9,155 bases of DNA from DATDPY01 sp964395765 (lineage in GTDB: Bacteria > Bacteroidota > Bacteroidia > Cytophagales > Cyclobacteriaceae). The notes beneath the pieces were generated by a model. The model was not told where the DNA came from, made no database searches, and was given only the letters and a program-made list of their open reading frames with translations. How positions within the stretch are numbered: the stretch's first letter is position 1; each line of letters begins with the position of its first letter. Positions 6,634-9,155 of the stretch are shown piece after piece. The stretch spans positions 1 to 9,155 of the forward strand of contig CAYNCU010000177.1 in NCBI GenBank assembly GCA_964395765.1. The letters are read 5' to 3'. A program made the position numbers and the translations under genes.

Positions 6634-6893
6634 GTTTTGATTTCGGAAATATCCCGGCAAGAGAAATTTTTTATGTGCCTTCTCTTGCCGAAGTTTCCTA
6701 TAAAGTTATTTTCAGTATTGAGATCAATAAATCAGGCCGACTTCAGTATTTCAGACAGCCTATCAATCAAAAAAGAAGACGGATCACAAAAACGGAATTC
6801 TCTGCGGCTTACAACAAACACCGTATCCTGGCGGTCCAGCCAGTGCAATCCAGGGAAGATCAGCAGCATTTTCTATTAAAATTCTTTACCTGA
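6627..6893 (+). CDS. Hypothetical basic protein, 88 residues
   Basis: I do not recognise this protein. Its ATG at 6627 lies inside the final codons of the 83-residue gene, a seven-base overlap that suggests coupled translation. It seems to have an extended, strand-rich first half (VSYKVIFSIEINKSGRLQYF, 23-42), a basic patch (NQKRRRITK, 47-55) and a hydrophobic C-terminus (HFLLKFF, 81-87). It could form a small alpha/beta fold that binds nucleic acid, but this is only a guess from composition. An alternative frame at 6637-6879 is open but gives a less protein-like composition (Ser-rich, irregular), so I chose this one. No terminator is evident before the tetR-type gene. Confidence 0.6.
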   Translation: MLSFDFGNIPAREIFYVPSLAEVSYKVIFSIEINKSGRLQYFRQPINQKRRRITKTEFSAAYNKHRILAVQPVQSREDQQHFLLKFFT

Positions 6894-6907
6894 CTTACCT
6901 TTCATTA

Positions 6908-6938
6908 TTTGATTTCTATAAATTTTCTATTATTTTTA
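6908..6938 (+). promoter_or_regulatory. Bacteroidota-type promoter for the TetR gene
   Basis: TTTG (6908-6911), exactly 19 bases, then TATTTTTA (6931-6938) fits TTTG-N19-TAnnTTTG with one mismatch. Transcription would start near 6944-6946, about 25 bases before the ATG at 6970. The third use of a 19-base spacer in this window strengthens the call. Confidence 0.6.
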
Positions 6939-6953
6939 TGAACGCTGTTTATA
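6937..6953. promoter_or_regulatory. Imperfect palindrome on the TetR start site, probable self-operator
   Basis: TATGAAC (6937-6943), GCT, then GTTTATA (6947-6953) are inverted repeats with six of seven pairs matching. The site touches the -7 element and covers the predicted transcription start. TetR proteins commonly repress their own gene from such a position, so autoregulation is a fair inference. Confidence 0.35.
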
Positions 6954-6969
6954 TATTTATCATTGTGAG

Positions 6970-7578
6970 ATGGGCATAAAAGAAAGAAAAGAGAGAGAAA
7001 AGTCAAATATGAGGAAAACAATCCTCGACACAGCCCATAAATTATTTGTTCAAAAAGGATTTGATGCCACTTCGATCCGGAATATTGCCAGCGCTATCGA
7101 ATATAGCCCTGCCACGATCTATCTCTACTTCAGTGATAAAAATGAAATTCTATTCCACTTACAGGAAAGAGCCTATGAAAATTTCCTTGAAAAGATCAAT
7201 GAATTTTCATTCATGAAGGACCATTTCAGCCGCCTTAAAAAACTTTCGCTTTCTTATATTGAATTCGCCCGGAGAAATCCCGCACAATACGAACTGTTGT
7301 TTTTTAATAATCCGTATGAAAATTCAACGCCTGAACTCGTTGCCCCCAGAACCAAGATCCTTGCCTTGATTAAAGACCAGATCAATACCACTATTTACAA
7401 TAACCAATTTACACGAATGCCCATCAATGAGGCTTTAACGCTCGTCTGGTCTTTTCTACACGGTTTTGCCAGCTTTTCAATGCGAAACCAGCTTTCCTAT
7501 ATTCCTGAAGACGAATATGCCGATCATGTAGGATCACTTATCAACCGCTTTTTCAGCCATCTCAAAGGGAATTATTGA
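6970..7578 (+). CDS. TetR/AcrR family transcriptional regulator, WHG-type C-terminal region
   Basis: This 202-residue protein is a dimeric, ligand-responsive DNA-binding regulator. After a basic leader (residues 3-16) it has the TetR N-terminal helices (ILDTAHKLFVQKGFDATS, 18-35) and a helix-turn-helix at about 34-54 (SIRNIASAIEYSPATIYLYF), ending in the family's YxYF and DKNEIL. The C-terminal ligand-binding part contains ARRNPAQYELLFF (100-112) and WSFLHGFASF (160-169), the Trp-His-Gly signature of the WHG subgroup. The ligand and targets are unknown. Many relatives sit beside efflux genes; none is present here, since its upstream neighbours are two unknown small genes and its downstream neighbour is convergent. 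It has its own promoter and a likely self-operator. GAG directly before the ATG is not a normal ribosome site. Confidence 0.95.
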   Translation: MGIKERKEREKSNMRKTILDTAHKLFVQKGFDATSIRNIASAIEYSPATIYLYFSDKNEILFHLQERAYENFLEKINEFSFMKDHFSRLKKLSLSYIEFARRNPAQYELLFFNNPYENSTPELVAPRTKILALIKDQINTTIYNNQFTRMPINEALTLVWSFLHGFASFSMRNQLSYIPEDEYADHVGSLINRFFSHLKGNY

Positions 7579-7711
7579 ATTTTCCTTTCCCCTACCCCCG
7601 GGTGATTTATCAAAATTCACTGGCAAAAGGCAATTGTCAATTTCAGGATCATAGTTGATAACCTGGCTTTATTTGCTTAAATCAAATTATTACATAATCT
7701 TTTTAAAACAG

Positions 7712-7741
7712 AAATAATCAGGGGTTTAAGCCTTATTATTT
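7712..7741 (-). terminator. Hairpin between convergent genes, possible terminator
   Basis: AAATAAT-C-AGG (7712-7722) and CCT-T-ATTATTT (7731-7741) pair around an eight-base loop, with ten pairs and one mismatch. It starts 23 bases past the DUF2452 stop on the minus strand, where it is followed by CTGTTTT. It could end transcription from that side and perhaps also from the TetR side. The stem is AT-rich, so strength is doubtful. Confidence 0.35.
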
Positions 7742-7764
7742 AAATAAAAATATTAATTAAAAAA

Positions 7765-8238
7765 TTAAAGATCAGCTTCGACATCCAGTACCTCCCAGGT
7801 ATGGTCGGCCAGTAATTTGATAGCTGAAATATATTTTTTATAGGGCATGGATTTACCCCATTCGGCCGGACTGATCATAGAAAGGACATTCGATTCATCC
7901 TCCTTTAGGTATAAAAAATAGGTATTGCCTATGATGGGCTCAAAGCCAGCCTGGGCCCTATATATTTTTTCCGAGATTTCGATGCGTTTTCTGATATCAC
8001 GGGCTTGTCGCGCCAGCAGGTGGATCTGTTCAAAGATCTGGGTCATTTGCTTGTTCGTTTGCTGTCGCATGGCCGTAAGCGCCCTGCCTTTCGTCTTCCC
8101 CAGGTCTTCAGGCTTTATTACCGCGCTGCCAATGGTATGAGGAAAGGTCAGTAACCCTGGATTTTCGGGTATATCGGGGTCCTTGTGCTTGCCTTTTCCT
8201 CTTTCCCCGTCGGATTTTATCGCTGTCTTTTTTTTCAA
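7765..8238 (-). CDS. DUF2452 family protein
   Basis: The 157-residue protein matches the DUF2452 family, mostly known from Bacteroidota and of unknown function. Recognisable parts are NPGLLTFPHTIGSAVIKPED (26-45), GKTKGRALTAMRQQ (47-60), a helical QMTQIFEQIHLLARQARDIRKRI segment (64-86), EISEKIYRAQAGFEPIIGNTY (87-107), then SMISPAEWG (120-128) and KLLADHTWEVL (141-151). There is no signal peptide or membrane helix, so it is probably cytoplasmic. The start appears to be TTG at 8238: the in-frame stop at 8259-8257 is upstream, no ATG or GTG lies between, and the next in-frame Met is residue 57, beyond conserved sequence. Eight A residues directly follow the TTG. It is the last gene of a cluster with the small membrane protein and the OmpA protein. 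Confidence 0.9.
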   Translation of the reverse strand: MKKKTAIKSDGERGKGKHKDPDIPENPGLLTFPHTIGSAVIKPEDLGKTKGRALTAMRQQTNKQMTQIFEQIHLLARQARDIRKRIEISEKIYRAQAGFEPIIGNTYFLYLKEDESNVLSMISPAEWGKSMPYKKYISAIKLLADHTWEVLDVEADL

Positions 8239-8256
8239 TTTTACCGATGATACGCT

Positions 8257-8433
8257 TTAATAATCAGGACTTCGGGAGGTATCCGATCGATTGACTGAAT
8301 CAGAATTAGTCTTGTTTTCTATTTTACGTTGCCCGGGGAAAGTTGTTCTTCGTGAAAAATCATAAACAAAGAAGGCCATTAGCATGAAAAATAAAATGCT
8401 TAGAATAATAAAGATAAGTTTAGACCTTTTCAT
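8257..8433 (-). CDS. Small single-pass membrane protein, 58 residues
   Basis: Reading from ATG 8433-8431 to TAA 8259-8257 gives 58 residues. After MKRSK, residues 6-24 (LIFIILSILFFMLMAFFVY) form one clear membrane helix, followed by a hydrophilic tail with RR, Lys, Asn, Ser and Asp. The positive N-terminus and the long polar tail predict an inner-membrane anchor or an uncleaved signal, with the tail probably outside the cytoplasm; no lipobox cysteine is present. The ATG overlaps the stop of the OmpA gene as ATGA, a hallmark of coupled translation, and the DUF2452 TTG follows its stop after 18 bases. This placement is the main evidence that it is real. I do not recognise a family, and its function is unknown; a role with the OmpA protein at the cell envelope is inferred only from position. 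Confidence 0.7.
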   Translation of the reverse strand: MKRSKLIFIILSILFFMLMAFFVYDFSRRTTFPGQRKIENKTNSDSVNRSDTSRSPDY

Positions 8434-9155
8434 TGCTTCCTATCGTCAGTCTTTCGAATCACTTTAAATTCCACCCTCCGGTTCAGGCGCCGGGTTGCTT
8501 CCGTGGCATTGCTGGCGATGGGATACATACCCCCGTATCCTTTTCCTGATATTCTGGAAGGATCGATACCTTTATTCACCAGGTAATCCTCTACTACCTT
8601 TACCCTATCCTGGGAAAGGAGAAGGTTTTTATGGGCGTCACCGCGGTTATCGGTATGGCCGCTCAATTCAATATCTATATCGGGGTTTTCCTTCATCATT
8701 TCATAGACAAGATCCAGTTCGGCATAGGAACTGTCCAGCAAGGTTGCGGTACTTTGCTCGAATAATACATTGTTTAACCTGAATACCCGGCCAATATCCA
8801 AAGGTTCGAGGTAATAATCTCTTGTAATATTTCTCTCTTTAAAATTTTGAGTATTAATTGTTTCTTCAACGTTCATATATCCTTTCGCACTAACCTTTAC
8901 GTCAAATTGCTTTTCGGATGAAACCTCCAGAGAATAGTTGCCGGTGATCGAATCTGTTTTAATTTCTCCCAGCGGAGCATTATTGGGCAGGAAGAAGCTG
9001 ATGGTGCCTGCCACCGCGTGATTGGTTTTGGAGCTTAATACTTTTCCATGGATGACATATTCATTGGTATCCGTTTTGAACCTGGAAATAGTATCAATGA
9101 CAGTATTCTTCTGAACGTACCCTTTATTTTCCGCAATAGCTTCTTTTTCAGGTTC
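8430..9155 (-). CDS. OmpA-family outer-membrane protein with regulatory-fold domain (5' end cut by window)
   Basis: The frame is open from the right edge to the TGA at 8432-8430, giving 241 visible residues; a GTG at 9014 is internal to a domain and is not the start. Residues 1-30 are a polar linker. About 33-118 form a carboxypeptidase-regulatory-like beta-sandwich (YVIHGKVLSSKTNHAVAG, then TGNYSLEV and SAKGYMNVEE). About 120-230 are the OmpA peptidoglycan-binding domain: VLFEQSTATL, ELSGHTDNRGD, NLLLSQDR, GKGYGGMYPIASN and LNRRVEF. D169 (of HTD) and R184, fifteen residues later, align with the pair that grips diaminopimelate in OmpA of Acinetobacter. The protein likely tethers the outer membrane to the wall. 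In Bacteroidota this domain pair often follows PD40 repeats, as in PorE of type IX secretion, but the N-terminus is outside the window. Confidence 0.93.
   Translation of the reverse strand, partial: EPEKEAIAENKGYVQKNTVIDTISRFKTDTNEYVIHGKVLSSKTNHAVAGTISFFLPNNAPLGEIKTDSITGNYSLEVSSEKQFDVKVSAKGYMNVEETINTQNFKERNITRDYYLEPLDIGRVFRLNNVLFEQSTATLLDSSYAELDLVYEMMKENPDIDIELSGHTDNRGDAHKNLLLSQDRVKVVEDYLVNKGIDPSRISGKGYGGMYPIASNATEATRRLNRRVEFKVIRKTDDRKQ

Noticed and set aside
6637..6879. Alternative 80-codon frame inside the second small gene
   Set aside because: It lacks coupling to the upstream gene and has a less protein-like composition than the frame at 6627-6893, though comparison across relatives would settle it.
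6382..6893. Toxin-antitoxin system
   Set aside because: Size, order and overlap fit loosely, but neither protein shows a known toxin or antitoxin fold or motif.
8495..8782. Plus-strand open frame of 95 codons, Pro/Tyr/Arg-rich
   Set aside because: Antisense to the conserved OmpA domain, with an implausible composition.

Overview
The window looks like chromosomal core DNA from a member of the Bacteroidota. Four things point there. The gene families and their arrangement fit: a long-form Nif3 protein followed by a C4 zinc-ribbon protein, an Mpl-type Mur ligase followed by an ExoX-like exonuclease, a DUF2452 protein, and a regulatory-fold plus OmpA protein. Shine-Dalgarno sequences are weak or absent. 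Three upstream regions carry the phylum's promoter pattern, TTTG (or TTTC), 19 bases, then TAnnTTTG/A. No rRNA, tRNA, CRISPR, insertion sequence or prophage gene was seen. The genus cannot be named from the sequence.

Left part (1-3370). A Nif3-family protein, cut by the left edge, runs with 3 bases of spacing into a coiled-coil C4 zinc-ribbon protein. That protein carries an unusual Lys/Ala/Pro-rich, histone-H1-like tail. Facing them is dnaB, the replicative helicase, whose stop lies only 13 bases from the zinc-ribbon stop. A 370-base intergenic region (3371-3740) separates dnaB from the divergent mpl. It holds a good dnaB promoter, a short perfect palindrome and a loose cluster of DnaA-box-like nonamers.

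Middle part (3741-6095). A tight plus-strand operon encodes Mpl (murein peptide recycling ligase), a DEDDh 3'-5' exonuclease with an ExoX-like C-terminal domain, and a 56-residue small protein.

Region 6096-6893. An AT-rich regulatory stretch contains a promoter whose -33 element lies inside a 25-bp palindrome. Two near-identical 14-bp sites flank this promoter. It drives two overlapping small genes (83 and 88 residues) of unknown function. This is the most 'unexplained' part of the window.

Right part (6970-9155). A lone TetR regulator with a WHG-type C-terminal region has its own promoter and a likely self-operator at the start site. It converges on a minus-strand cluster of three genes: an OmpA-domain outer-membrane protein (start beyond the right edge), a 58-residue single-pass membrane protein joined to it by an ATGA overlap, and a DUF2452 protein that appears to start at TTG.

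No clearly new multi-gene system is visible. The best candidates for undescribed biology are the small genes and the regulatory architecture at 6277-6365.
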